Shown: piece after piece, positions 28,991-40,592 of the stretch
How positions within the stretch are numbered: the stretch's first letter is position 1
Layout: each line of letters begins with the position of its first letter
Assembly: GCA_950097015.1 (NCBI GenBank)
Contig: CATNEN010000038.1
Location: 17,494,001 to 17,558,000, forward strand
Direction of reading: 5' to 3'
Source of the DNA: Macrostomum hystrix
Taxonomy: Eukaryota > Platyhelminthes > Macrostomidae
DNA length: 64,000 nt
The notes under the pieces: generated by a model
Seen by the model: the letters and a program-made list of their open reading frames with translations, nothing else
Told to the model about the DNA's origin: nothing
The model's database searches: none
Translations under genes and position numbers: made by a program

Positions 28991-29439
28991 TTAGGATTTA
29001 GGATATGTAGATTTTTATCTGTAGGATTCAGGATTTGTAGAACTTGAGATATTTATCAATAGTTAGACAAGCTTCAATGGATTTTTTTAACTTAGGTAAT
29101 TATTGAATTCGGGATTTGAAAGCATTCGGGATTTGTAGGGCTTGAGATTTTTAGGATTTGGGATTAGTAGTATTCGGGATCTGTACCACTTGAGGGATTT
29201 GTCAATTTGGTAATTATTGGCTTTTTAGGATTTGGGATTTGTTGAATTTGGTATCTGAAGGACTAGCGACTAGGAAAATTTTGGATTTAAAGGACTTGGA
29301 ATTAATATAGGATTTGGGATTTTCCTAATTTTAGACATGTAGGATTTGGTATGGATCGATAAAATACATCAATGGAAACTTGACCAGCAGGACAATATGC
29401 ATTGCCACTAGCACAAGCACAGCCATTGTGCGTCGCCTA

Positions 29440-29640
29440 CAAAAGATTTGTACAACTGCTCAGTCCGTAGACTAGTGGGAAGCGGGCATCATAAGCCTCT
29501 AATGTCTCCAACTGGGTGAACTGAAGCACTTCAGGGAATTGTGCGTTCTAGGCTCAATGACAAGGACCGAGATTCGAACTCCGGACCTTTCAAGGCATAG
29601 GACCAAAGGTTTCAGCCCCAAGGCTAAAAGCCCCTAAAAT
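29440..29640 (-). mobile_element. SINE family 2, diverged copy
   Basis: Reverse-strand match to 63509-63817: CTCAGTCCGTAGACT, CAACTGGGTGAACTGAAGCA, box B complement (GATTCGAACTCCGGACCTT) and CCCCAAGGCTAAAAGCC. Confidence 0.75.
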
Positions 29641-30184
29641 ATTGAATGAAATTTTAGATTTTGATTCGATATTCACAGCTTCAAGCAATCTACTATTAGT
29701 AGCACGCGGGGGTTGATAAGAGAATGAATAGAGAAGAACACAGCAGAAGAAAAACAATAGATAAATACCTGTTCAAAAAAAACCTGCATTACAATAGGCA
29801 TTTAAAAATGCAAAAATTCAATTGATCACCTTTTATCAATAGTTAGACAATTTTCAAACGATCTGACAATTCTAATATGTGAATATCGTATGCGAACAAT
29901 AGCGACAAATAAAGCGACAATTCGCTTTTGTCTTAACAGACTCTCACGCCTAGATAAACAATTTGAAAAAAGCACCTATATACAACTGGCTGAATGTTGA
30001 AGAGAAACTGTTGTATTGAGCATATAAAACAGAAAATGGTTCACTGATTAATAGCTATTTGCTTTTACTGCCTAATAAAATGGTTCACTATCAAGCGGAA
30101 AGTGGAAATGATAGAATATTAAAAAAAGTTGATTGGGGAATAGGATAAAGTATACAGGAGAGTAGACGAAATGAATAAGAAAAA

Positions 30185-30850
30185 TGAGACTGTTGTGAGA
30201 TAGGCTGAGACTCAAGTGAGATAGGATGAGACTCAAGTGAGATAGGATGAGACTGTTGTAAGATAGGATGAGACTCAAGTGAGATAGGATGAGACTCAAG
30301 TGAGATAGGATGAGACTCAAGTGAGATAGGATGAGACTCAAGTGAGATAGGATGAGACTGTTGTGAGATAGGATGAGACTCAAGTGAGATAGGATGAGAC
30401 TGTTGTGAGATAGGATGAGACTCAAGTGAGATAGGATGAGACTCAAGTGAGATAGGATGAGACTCAAGTGAGATAGGATGAGACTCAAGTGAGATAGGAT
30501 GAGACTGTAGTGAGATAGGATGAGACTGTAGTGTGATAGAAGGAGACTGGAGTGAGTTTAGATGAGACTGTAGTGAGATAAGATGAGACTCAAGTGAGAT
30601 AGGATGAGACTGTTGTGAGATAGGATGAGACTCAAGTGAGATAGGATGAGACTGTTGTGAGATAGGATGAGACTCAAGTGAGATAGGATGAGACTGTTGT
30701 GAGATAGGATGAGACTCAAGTGAGATAGGATGAGACTCAAGTGAGATAGGATGAGACTGTAGTGAGATAGGATGAGACTGTAGTGTGATAGAAGGAGACT
30801 GGAGTGAGTTTAGATGAGACTGTAGTGAGATAAGATGAGACTAGAGTGAG
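30185..30850. repeat. 21-bp GATAGGATGAGACTCAAGTGA array
   Basis: About 31 copies with alternating ACTCAAGTGA and ACTGTTGTGA unit types. The terminal group (ACTGTAGTGTGATAGAAGG) appears twice, at 30515 and 30775, so the array end was duplicated. Confidence 0.96.
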
Positions 30851-30854
30851 TGCG

Positions 30855-31430
30855 AATAGCAGTCTCAGATATTAAAGAGAGGCTATGAACAGTGACAATG
30901 AAATATAAAATGAAATATAAGAAAAATGTATCGAAAAAAGAACGATAAGAACGGAGGAACCCGGAGGAAGTGCCCCAGTCTTAAAAAAGGTTCCTGTCAA
31001 ATATATTTATTAAGCATGGGATAAGCAATCCTCTCACAATGGGTGTTTTTCGCGTGTCAGCGGCACAGTTAAGGGATATATATAACGAGCCTTACTGAAG
31101 CCAACCAGTTTTTTAATCATCTACTAAGCACATTATATTTCGAATGAGTTACAGCATTAATCTTAAGAGGGGACGATAGCTGCTGCCTAAGGGCTGCATA
31201 ATCTACTAGTAGGATCCTAATTTAACCAGAAACAAGGCCAAATGCTAGATAGGGTAGGGAACACTTTCAGTCCACAGCTACTACACATGAGGAAAATAAT
31301 AAGATAGTAAGGTTTCATTTGAGCATATTATTTGATTGAATCTGACGATTCTAAGAACTAAAAAAATTCTTAGAACTTTAGGATTAGTGGAATTTTGGAT
31401 TTGATGGACTCGGGATATGAAGGATTATTG
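30855..31430. other. unique spacer
   Basis: No gene, RNA or transposon end recognised. Confidence 0.45.
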
Positions 31431-31434
31431 ATTT

Positions 31435-32430
31435 GTGGTATTATAGATCTGAAGGATTAGGGATCTGTAGGATTAGGGATCTGTAGGATTAGGGAACTGT
31501 AGGATTGGGGATGGGATCTGTAGGATTAGGGAACTGTAGGATTGGGGATCTGTAGGATTAGGGATCTGTAGGATTAGGAATCTGTAGGATTGGGGATCTG
31601 TAGGATTACGGATCAGTAGGATTAGGGATCTGTAGGATTGGGAATATGTAGGATTAGGGAACTGTAGGATTGGGGATCTGTAGGATTAGGGATCTGTGGG
31701 ATTAGGGAACTGTAAGATTGGGGATCTGTAGGATTAGGGAAATGTAGGATTAGGGAACTGTAGGATTGGGGATCTGTAGGATTAGGGATCTGTGGGATTA
31801 GGGAACTGTAATATTGGGAATCTGTAGGATTAGGGAACTGTAGGATTAGGGAACTGTAGGATTGGGGTTTCTATAGGATTAGGGAACTGTAGGATTTGGG
31901 ATCTGTAGGATTAGGAATCTATAGGATTAGGGATCTGTAGGATTGGGAATATGTAGGATTAGGGAACTGTAGGATTGGGGATCTGTAGGATTAGGGAACT
32001 GTAGGATTAGGGATCTGTGGGATTAGGGAACTGTAAGATTGGGGATCTGTAGGATTAGGGATCTGTAGGATTGGGGATCTGTAGGATTAGGGATCTGTAG
32101 GATTAGGGAACTGTAGGATTGGGAATCTGTAGGATTAGGGAACTGTAGGATTAGGAATCTGTAGGATTACGGATCAGTAGGATTAGGGATCTGTAGGATT
32201 GGGAATCTGTAGGATTAGGGAACTGTAGGATTTGGGATCTGTAGGATTAGGAATCTGTAGGATTGGGGATCTGTAGGATTACGGATCAGTAGGATTAGGG
32301 ATCTGTAGGATTGGGAATATGTAGGATTAGGGAACTGTAGGATTGGGGATCTGTAGGATTAGGGAACTGTAGGATTAGGGATCTGTAGGATTAGGGAACT
32401 GTAAGATTGGGGATCTGTAGGATTAGGGAT
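31435..32430. repeat. 16-bp GGATTAGGGATCTGTA array
   Basis: About 62 copies with AACTGTA, GGGGATC and ACGGATCAGTA variants in recurring order. Same period and a similar core as the array at 27050-28990. Confidence 0.96.
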
Positions 32431-32514
32431 CCTGAATTCTGAGTTCTGAGTTCTGGGATTCTGAATTTTACAGAACACTACAAGCAAGTGACACCTACCA
32501 GTTGATGAAATGCT

Positions 32515-33873
32515 TTAGTTGGGACGCGTCCTCCCAGTAGAACCATGCCGTGACACACTGTCACCTTCGTCAAAGTCAACACTCCAGTAGCCGGAGCTTC
32601 TAGCAGTTCCAGGGGAAGAATTTTTCAGAGCTTCAGCCAACGCCAGAGCCTGTCTGGACAGCGGGGTAAGCGATGATCGAGCTGGTTGCGACACCCTGGA
32701 GTCTGGCTGATTGACACCGGCATTGCTTTGATAACAATCTGAGGGATCAGATCTAGCTGACGACGCCATGCCGACTATCTCCAATAGAGACGCGTCGAAA
32801 TCTTGCAAGCATTCCAATCTGGCGCTGTCAATGCCGCCACCCGACGATGCTGCTGGCATGACGACAGCCGAGCCGACCGCAGCTTCGGCTTGGTCTAGAT
32901 CGGCTGCGGCGGTTGTTAGACACCGCTTAGACAGCGCAGCGGTACAGTCCATGGTATCACAGCCAATGTTGGAGTGACGTCGTTTCTGATCCAACCTACT
33001 CGACGCATCATCCATCTCGAGGCTCGAGTTGTCCTCGCTGGCTGTCGCCTGCAGAAGCGCCTTGGCTAGCTGCTGATAGGCGCTGGCTAAAGGCTGAGGC
33101 ACAGTGTACCGCCTACCAGGCATAGTGGTGTCAAGACTGGCGAATTCACCTGGCTGACCGTGATCTTCAATGTTAAATACGTCGACAACTTCTAGACAGT
33201 CTATGTCTAAACTATCAACGTCTGATTGTTCGCTATCGTTGGAGCTGTCCTCTTCAGTGTAGCAAGATGGTAATTGTGGCTGCTGCTGCTGCTGCTGCTG
33301 GTGATCCAATGGCGTTGTGGGCTCGGCGTGATGGCTACCAATTGTGGGATTAGATAACGGACACTCTGAGCTAGATACGATACTAGCTGGAGCTTCTAGC
33401 TGATCTGTCATAGCTTGGAAACCGGTTGAGGCGAATAGAGAGGCCGCTTCTGCCGCGGCCGACTCAGCATCCGCCTCCAGGCTGGCTTCGTCGCCGTCTT
33501 CGCTAATGACTTCAAACACTGGCGTCTGCAGAGTTGACGCCCGCTCTTCAATAAGCTTCTTGACCACCTCCTCCTCCTCGTCCTCGTCTTCGTTATTTTC
33601 TACTCGCTTTTCTTGTTCAGCTGCTTGTTCTGATTCGGAACCAACAATACTTCTAGTAACTGCTTGGCCTCTATTATTAGTGGCTGACGACGCGCAGGTG
33701 TCCTTTCTAGGAAAGGCTTCATAATTTTCCGGATAATCATAGAACAGGCTCGGATACAGGCTATCCGCGTGGGTGATCACTTCGTCTTGGCTGGGTATTA
33801 GCTGGCCGAAATCGAAGCTAAGCGGCTCGTCCAACTGCAGCAGATCGGAAGGCGGTGAAATATGCGGCAGGGC

Positions 33874-33909
<36 letters not shown>

Positions 33910-34245
33910 ATAATAATAATAATGATTCTGCTGTTGAGCATAACCAATAGCTTGCGGCTCAAACAGCTGTTGCTGCTGCAGTTCTAGCTGCTGCTGCTGC
34001 TGCTGCTGCTGTTGGTCCTGGGAAAATTCCATACCGTCAAAGTAGCGAGCTAGCGCTAGTCTAACATAGTCGCGCATTTCTCCGGTTCGGCAGCGCGAAT
34101 TTTTGCCGCTACGCACCGGACAGTGTCGGACCCAGCGACGACTGCGGCGCCAGGTGACCTGCGTCAGGGCTGCGTCAGGGCAGGGGGCGGGGTAATATCT
34201 GCAGGGTTTCTCACAATCACATACAGTGGTATTCATTTTATTCAA
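32515..34245 (-). CDS. polyglutamine-rich, largely disordered protein of unknown function
   Basis: A single open frame of 576 codons with GC-rich codon use unlike the flanking repeats. I do not recognise the family. Visible: a basic N-terminal part (WRRSRRWVRHCPVRSGKNSRCR), three polyglutamine tracts in the first quarter and a fourth near the middle, an acidic run (EDEDEEEEVV), alanine- and serine-rich stretches, hydrophobic-acidic patches (LLQLDEPLSFDFGQLI; SDVDSLDIDCLEVVDVF) of the kind found in transcriptional regulators, and a Ser/Thr-rich end (SSGYWSVDFDEGDSV). The first codons may not be coding: a pyrimidine-rich acceptor at 34170 in phase 1 would join to a candidate first exon at 35325-35271 (MELRYTYLGYSWPSGTPT, ending G|GTAAGA). 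The intron would contain the 30-bp array. A nuclear regulator is a guess from composition only. Confidence 0.6.
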
Positions 34246-34299
34246 TTATTTAAACTCACGACTGATTTTGTACACAATCTAGTGACTGAATGACTGAAG

Positions 34300-35000
34300 G
34301 ATCTGGGGAGAAGGGGTAATGACTGAAGTATCTAGAGTAGAAGGGGTAATGACTGAAGTATCTAGGGTTGAAGGGGTAATGACTGAAGTATCTAGGGTAG
34401 AAGGGGTAATGACTGAAGTATATAGGGTAGAAGGGGTAATGACTGAAGTATCTAGGGTAGAAGGGGTAATGACTAAAGTATCTAGAGTAGAAGGGGTAAT
34501 GACTGAAGTATCTAGGGTAGAAGGGGTAATGACTGAAGTATCTAGGGTAGAAGGGGTAATGACTGAAGTATCTAGGGTAGAAGGGGTAATGACTAAAGTA
34601 TCTAGAGTAGAAGGGGTAATGACTGAAGTATCTAGGGTAGAAGGGGTAATGACTGAAGTATCTAGGGTAGAAGAGGTAATGACTGAAGTATCTAGGGTAG
34701 AAGGGGTAATGACTGAAGGATCTAGGGGAGAAGAGGCAATGACTGAAGGATCTATGGAAGAAGGGATAATGACTGAAGTATCTAGGAGAGAAAGGGGTAA
34801 TGACTGAAGTATCTGGGGCAGAAGGGGTAATGACTGAAGTATCTGGGGCAGAAGGGGTAATGACTGAAGTATCTGGGGGAGAAGGGTAATGACTGAAGTA
34901 TCTGGGGGAGAAGGGGTAATGACTGAAGTATCTGGGGGAGAAGGGTAATGACTGAAGTATCTGGGGGAGAAGGGGTAATAACAGAAGGACCTGGGGGAGA
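34300..35000. repeat. 30-bp minisatellite upstream of the polyQ ORF
   Basis: About 23 copies of a 30-bp unit (GTAATGACTGAAGTATCTAG + GGTAGAAGGG). Open in several frames because 30 is a multiple of three; those frames are not genes. It probably lies in an intron of the polyQ gene. Confidence 0.96.
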
Positions 35001-35329
35001 ATGGATAATGATTTTAGGATCTCGAGGAAAGGGTGTGGAGCAGGAAATTTTTGATGCACTCACTAGCAAGTAATTAAACACGCTAAAATAAACTTAGGTG
35101 GGAAATAAAAGCATGCAAACAACAATAAAAACTATATATCGTACAATCACGATCACAAAAAAGTTACTTACAAAGAAAGCACTGCTTAGACGATAAGAGA
35201 TTTAAAATGTGCCCTTACTGATTTGTTATTAGGAAGAATAGATGCGAAACATATAGCCTAGTAATCTTACCTGTAGGAGTGCCTGACGGCCAGCTGTATC
35301 CTAAATATGTGTATCTCAGCTCCATTCGT

Positions 35330-36120
35330 GCTCAAACAGTGATGCGGGGGGGGGTTGAGTGAGCGATCGAAGCTGCTTTTCATTGGCTTTGAAAAAGAAT
35401 AATAATAGGGACACAGCACAGGGCCTGTGCTGGTTGAGACCGCGAGACAAACAGAGTGAACACCCTATCCGCCTTGCCCGTTGAGTCCTCAGCAGGAGTA
35501 CACGCGCCCACCCCTTGCTCGCCTCAATCCCCAACATTCTGTCCCCTGCAAAAAAGGCTCAAAGCACAGCAGTGCAATGGACGGTAGCTAAGGAGAGCGG
35601 CTGGAAAACACAACCTAAACATATAGCCTAAAACTGTTGCAGCGAGGGTTAGGGTTATGACAACTCTCCTCAAAATCTCTATCCAAACTGTCTTCCGCTT
35701 CTCCTCACTAAACTCACACCGATGCTCAAAAATTCTAGAAAAATTCCTAGACTGAATGGCCAAACGGTATAAACCAATGTGACTGAGAACAAACCCAGAT
35801 AAATGTAGATACATAAGTCAATGCTTAACAGTAACTGTGTGAGCTCGAAATTTAATGATTTATTGCACACCCCATTTTCTTGTGCATTTGCAATGCGACT
35901 TCTTTATAACCTTATTTTTTTAATTCTAATTTTTTTACGAGTTCCGCACAGTTCGTTTGAATACAGAAATCGATCATATCTGTGTTACTCTCTCTTTTTC
36001 GAATTTCAACTCATTTAAAAAGAAATAAAAATCAGTAAAGGAAAATATATATGAAGCGTTTACAACAGAAAATACAGGATGTTGCTTTAATTAAAAGCAT
36101 TGATTAGAAGTGCAAGGTAA
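35330..36120. other. unique sequence upstream of the candidate first exon
   Basis: Mixed sequence with no clear exon, RNA or transposon end beyond the candidate exon at 35271-35325. Contains a G10 run near 35345. Confidence 0.4.
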
Positions 36121-36124
36121 TGGC

Positions 36125-37185
36125 TTATGGCCTAAAGGATCTGAGGAAAAGGGGAGAATGACTGATGGCCTGAAGGATCTGAGGAAAAGGGGAGAATGAC
36201 TGATGGCCTGAAGGATCTGAGGGAAAGGGGAGAATGACTGATGGCCTGAAGGATCTGAGGAAAAGGGGAGAATGACTGATGGCCTGAAGGATCTGAGGAA
36301 AAGGGGAGAATGACTGATGGCCTGAAGGATCTGAGGGAAAGGGGAGAATGACTGATGGCCTGAAGGATCTGAGGAAAAGGGGAGAATGACTGATGGCCTG
36401 AAGGATCTGAGGAAAAGGGGAGAATGACTGATGGCCTGAAGGATCTGAGGGAAAGGGGAGAATGAATGATAGCCTGAAGGATCTGAGGAAAAGGGGAGAA
36501 TGACTGATGGCCTGAAGGATCTGAGGAAAAGGGGAGAATGACTGATGGCCTGAAGGATCTGAGGAAAAGGGGAGAATGACTGATGGCCTGAAGGATCTGA
36601 GAAAAAGGGGAGAATGACTGATGGCCTGAAGGATCTGAGGAAAAGGGGAGAATGACTGATGGCCTGAAGGATCTGAGGAAAAGGGGAGAATGACTGATGG
36701 CCTGAAGGATCTGAGGAAAAGGGGAGAATGACTGATGGCCTGAAGGATCTGAGGAAAAGGGGAGAATGACTGATGGCCTGAAGGATCTGAGAAAAAGGGG
36801 AGAATGACTGATGGCCTGAAGGATCTGAGGAAAAGGGGAGAATGACTGATGGCCTGAAGGATCTGAGGAAAAGGGGAGAATGACTGATGGCCTGAAGGAT
36901 CTGAGGGAAAGGGGAGAATGACTGATGGCCTGAAGGATCTGAGGAAAAAGGGAGAATGACTGATGGCCTGAAGGATCTGAGGAAAAGGGGAGAATGACTG
37001 ATGGCCTGAAGGATCTGAGGAAAAGGGGAGAATGAATGATGGCCTGAAGGATCTGAGGAAAAGGGGAGAATGACTGATGGCCTGAAGGATCTGAGGAAAA
37101 GGGGAGAATGAATGATGGCCTGAAGAATCTGAGGAAAAGGGGAGAATGACTGATGGCCTGAAGGATCTGAGGAAAAGGATCGTAT
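36125..37185. repeat. 38-bp minisatellite
   Basis: About 28 nearly identical copies of a 38-bp unit (GGCCTGAAGGATCTGAGGAA + AAGGGGAGAATGACTGAT). The longest unit of the purine-rich arrays and one of the most homogeneous, so a recent expansion. The 358-residue minus-strand frame is its translation. Confidence 0.97.
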
Positions 37186-37295
37186 ATATAGCAGGTAGCA
37201 CTGATTATAACCGAGTTGTGAAACTACTCTAAGTTATGCATAAAAAATAAAATACACAATGAAGATGCACTCTATCGGAAACAACAAAATTAGTT

Positions 37296-37364
37296 TTAGT
37301 CATGCAAAAGCTTGGCAGCGACCAGCTTCACTTTAGCTAGTGACGTCTTACCTTTACCGGTGTC
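37296..37364 (-). CDS. candidate terminal exon of an unidentified gene
   Basis: Minus strand: acceptor TGTTTTTTGCAG followed by an open frame DTGKGKTSLAKVKLVAAKLLHD and a TAA. It could be the last exon of the gene beginning at 44038, but the phase (0) does not fit the last exon seen there (ends in phase 1), so an exon would be missing. An alternative reading is a 13-base microexon ending at GTAAGACG. Confidence 0.3.
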   Translation of the reverse strand, partial: DTGKGKTSLAKVKLVAAKLLHD

Positions 37365-37369
37365 CTGCA

Positions 37370-38110
37370 AAAAACATTAGATTTTTATATAAATTTACAC
37401 TCTAGCATTTACCATTTACCATCATTTTTATTTAATTTTTGCTTATCGAATAAAACTTCCATAATACCCTTTAGGTAAGTGAAGGAAAAAATTGTATGAA
37501 TGCGCAGAGGCGTTAACTGCTGCTGCTGCCGAAACAAAAAAACCCATAGAACTCATTGGTGAAAAATGCTTTTTAAGGGATGAAGGGGAAAATAGATGCC
37601 TAGGTAGGCCGAGTGCTAGAATAAAAAAAGCTCATTTCAACAGACAGTCTACAATAGCCAGGTGGATATGTAGACAAAGGGGATAGGAAGAGACAGAAGG
37701 GGAAAACTAGAGCCCTTCATGCGCATTGCGGGAAGGGATGTCAATGCTAACTAGGCGCATTCCATAAGCTGAATAGCTCTAGGGCATTGTTGATACACAC
37801 ACACACACCAAAGGCTGTAATGACATGTGTGTGAGGTCTATACACACACGGCATGCAGCTCACAGACTACAGGATTGAAAAGAATGAGTGGTTGAGCAAA
37901 TCAACTATAATGAATGGCGCAATACTAAATAGCTGAATAAAATGCATTTTTGCACTTTTCATATTCTATTCATTTCCATATAACTGCCTCAGAAAACATT
38001 TGAAAGCCGTTTTCTGTTTGTTTTTGTTGTGTCAATACAACATTGACATTGAGGGGTGGCATTCGCTTATTGATCAAGAATCAACAGATCCATCAATTAT
38101 AGAGCGGCTA
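37370..38110. other. unique sequence left of the piggyBac element
   Basis: Includes a short plus-strand open frame (37492-37686, basic, no recognised family) and a CA repeat at 37795-37808. No supported gene. Confidence 0.4.
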
Positions 38111-38114
38111 TTAA

Positions 38115-40081
38115 CCCTAAGACTGCGGATGGCCCTATATCTATGGCCCGCGGCTCAAATAGCTACTGAGTGGCGCTAACTTACTGAACAGTTTGTAGTT
38201 TGCGGATATGGCCTGCAAAGCAGGTCACACATTTCGTATTTTTCAGGATGACTTGTTTTAGACCACTTTGGCAATAGTAAGTACGAGTATAAAATAGCAA
38301 TAGAGATCATGTAGTGAAGAACGGTAAACTAGACAAATCAGTAATAGCAGTTGGTAAGCAGTGTTTAACAAACACAGAAAACAGTAATCAATACATTCTA
38401 AGCTTAATTTTTTTTAGTTTTAGGGTTCCGAATAAGCGATTCGAGAGCAGCAGTAAGCAATAGAGCTGAAGGCGCATATTGACATGCACAACCTACGAGT
38501 ATAAGGTAGTATGACACAATATTTTTCATTTTTATAACCAATAACTGTAATGGCGAGACGAGATGGTAGAGCAATGAAATGAACAGGTACAGTTACTCAT
38601 TCAAGATTGATTTTAAAAACTGTTTTCGAGTTAGTTTTCTTGTTAATCATTACGATTTTCAATTACTCGTATTTAGAGCTAACGCTGCCAAAAAAGTAAG
38701 TTCTGTTATAAAAGTTATAAAACTTGACGGCCAGGATGTTGCCGTTCCGCATAGCAGGCACAGCCAATTCTTTTAGTGCATCCGGGACACCGCGGTTTGC
38801 ACGCACGGTGCACGTAAGCAGGGTCCAACACTGCAACAAGTAGGCTGCAAGGCGAACTGATCCGAACCAGCTGTCGCAGAACACATGGTATCCAACGTCG
38901 AGAACATACCTACATGACTCAACCAACACCCTTTGACTCAGTGAGAGTCCATCGCAATCTAGATCTTGTCCAAACTTTTCGTTCTCCGCCCTGCTCGAAT
39001 GCACAAGAAAATTGCTAACGTAGCCTGTTCTCGCCTCGCACAGGCAGTAAATCTTTATTCCATACCGCGCCTTCTTGGCAGGCATATACTGGCGAAACAA
39101 TACGCGCCCTCTAAAGAGCACAAGCTCCTCGTATGCACTGAGCTCCTTTCCAGGCATGTAAACACGCCGACAAATTTCAGAAACGATGCTGATGAAGGGT
39201 CTCACCTTTGCCAGGGGGTCCGACGCATCAAAGTTGTTGCAATCGTAGAAACGAAGCAAACTGCTGATTTGTTGATAACAGTCTCTGGGCAAGCAAACAG
39301 GTTGTTGAAAGAGTGGTGTTGCATAACTCTTTTTTAACCAGTAGTGGGTCACCTCCGGCTTCTTGATGACTCCCATGCATAGTGACATGGCGATAAACTT
39401 TGTCATGTCGTTAGCGGTGACGTCTTTCCATGTCGAGAATCGCCACGGCAAGGAATTCAGATCATCTTGCAGTTCCTGGAATTTTCGCCATGCACGCGCA
39501 TTCGTCCATTCGCACAGGCTTTGCAGCAACTCAGCAGTGACGAACATTCGACTAAAGGCCACTGGATCGTCGTACGCATTTTCGGGTAGCACCAAGCCGG
39601 GGGCAGGACCTGGCGTGCCCGAAAACGCGGGATTTGGGTCCGGCTTCTGGTCATGGCCTGGCTCGCAGTGAACCCACCCATCAGTTTCAGCAGCTTCTGG
39701 TAGAAGCTGCGCTTCGTCTTGAACGAACTCAGTTTCGTGGTGATCGTCATCATCATCTGTAAACATATCACTCTCTTCCCAAGAAGTCTTACTGCCTGTG
39801 TCAGGATCGAATTGTGCAGCTGCGGCAGCCATGACTATTAAAAAGTCCAAAAAAATTTTTCTGTCAATAACCTTCATTTTCTCTCGGCAATGAAAAAACT
39901 GTACAAACGTACATGCAACGTACATTACTTTTAAAAAATATTATACCATAGAATATTTGGTTTGAGCTGCTACCGCAAACTACGGGTCTGGCTTTTAAAT
40001 TTAAAAGTTGTCTATGGCCTGTAGTGCAGGCCATCCAGCAAACTACGTTTAAACCGTGCAGTAGACAACGCAGTCTAAGAG
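38115..40081 (-). mobile_element. piggyBac element with TTAA target duplication
   Basis: Bounded by TTAA at 38111-38114 and 40082-40085. The ends are inverted repeats, CCCTAAGACTGCG on the left and the complement of CTCTTAGACTGCG on the right. Internal inverted repeats (TAGTTTGC, TGGCCTGCA...CAGG) lie at 38195-38230 and 40012-40050. TTAA targeting and this end structure define the superfamily. The element is 1967 bp and carries a decayed transposase on the minus strand. Confidence 0.92.
38663..39832 (-). pseudogene. piggyBac transposase, C-terminally truncated
   Basis: The likely start is the Met at 39832 (MAAAAAQFDPDTG), giving about 389 residues; an earlier in-frame Met is at 39925. Seen: acidic N-terminus (FTDDDDDHHETEF), the DDE_Tnp_1_7 core with FIAMSLCMGVIKKPEVTHYW, FRGRVLFRQYMPAKKARYGIK, TGYVSNFLVH and VFCDSWFGSVRLA. 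The usual S-[IV]-D-E carrying the first catalytic Asp reads SAYE (codon TAC, one change from GAC). The second Asp is present (FCDSWF). The frame ends soon after YNRTYFFG, before the region with the third Asp and the Cys-rich C-terminus. It is therefore predicted inactive. A domesticated role is possible but nothing supports it. Confidence 0.88.
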
Positions 40082-40247
40082 TTAAAGGGCGAGTTCATTG
40101 AGTAGCTATGAATGAATGTACGAGTAAATAATTTGGCTAAGTTAGAAAGCCAATTATATGTATCAAACAAATTTTTCACCTGTGAGCAACCTAGCATTAA
40201 CACGGCACCTCTATTGTAAACGTCATGAATCGTATGGGGTAGCGTTG

Positions 40248-40592
40248 CTAGTCTTATATACTATTTTTATTTTTTTCAGATCTCCTAAAATATTAAAACA
40301 ATTGCAACAAAATTCAGAACACGGGCTAAAATTTCCCGCTCTATTCGATAAAACTACTTCCAGAATCACAAAACATGGGCATCGTAGAGATATTCAACGA
40401 TTCTCGAAGATCTCGACGATGCTGACTCGGACGGCTTTGAAAGTTAGTTCATCGTAAAAGGTGGAAACATTTAATCCATAAAAAATTGCTGTGTTTGTGA
40501 ATATGGTGGACTTTCACGAAAATTGGTCTTTCGGTTTGTGAGCCATTGCAAAGTAGGCAGTGAGTATTTGAAAAATACCCATGGGAAAAATA
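40248..40592 (+). repeat. dispersed element with Helitron-like junction, split by a retrotransposon
   Basis: Starts with the junction TTGCTAGTCTTATATACTA also present at 10446 and, with one base missing, at 13718. Its body (CAGAATCACAAAACAT, GACGATGCTGACTCGG, GGTGGACTTTCACGAAAAT, GTATTTGAAAAATACCC) recurs at 24090-24200, 25815-25925 and 51965-52060. It resumes after the inserted retrotransposon at 42191. Confidence 0.6.

Noticed and set aside
36125-37201. 358-codon minus-strand open frame
   Set aside because: Only the 38-bp array read in rotating frame; no unique sequence.
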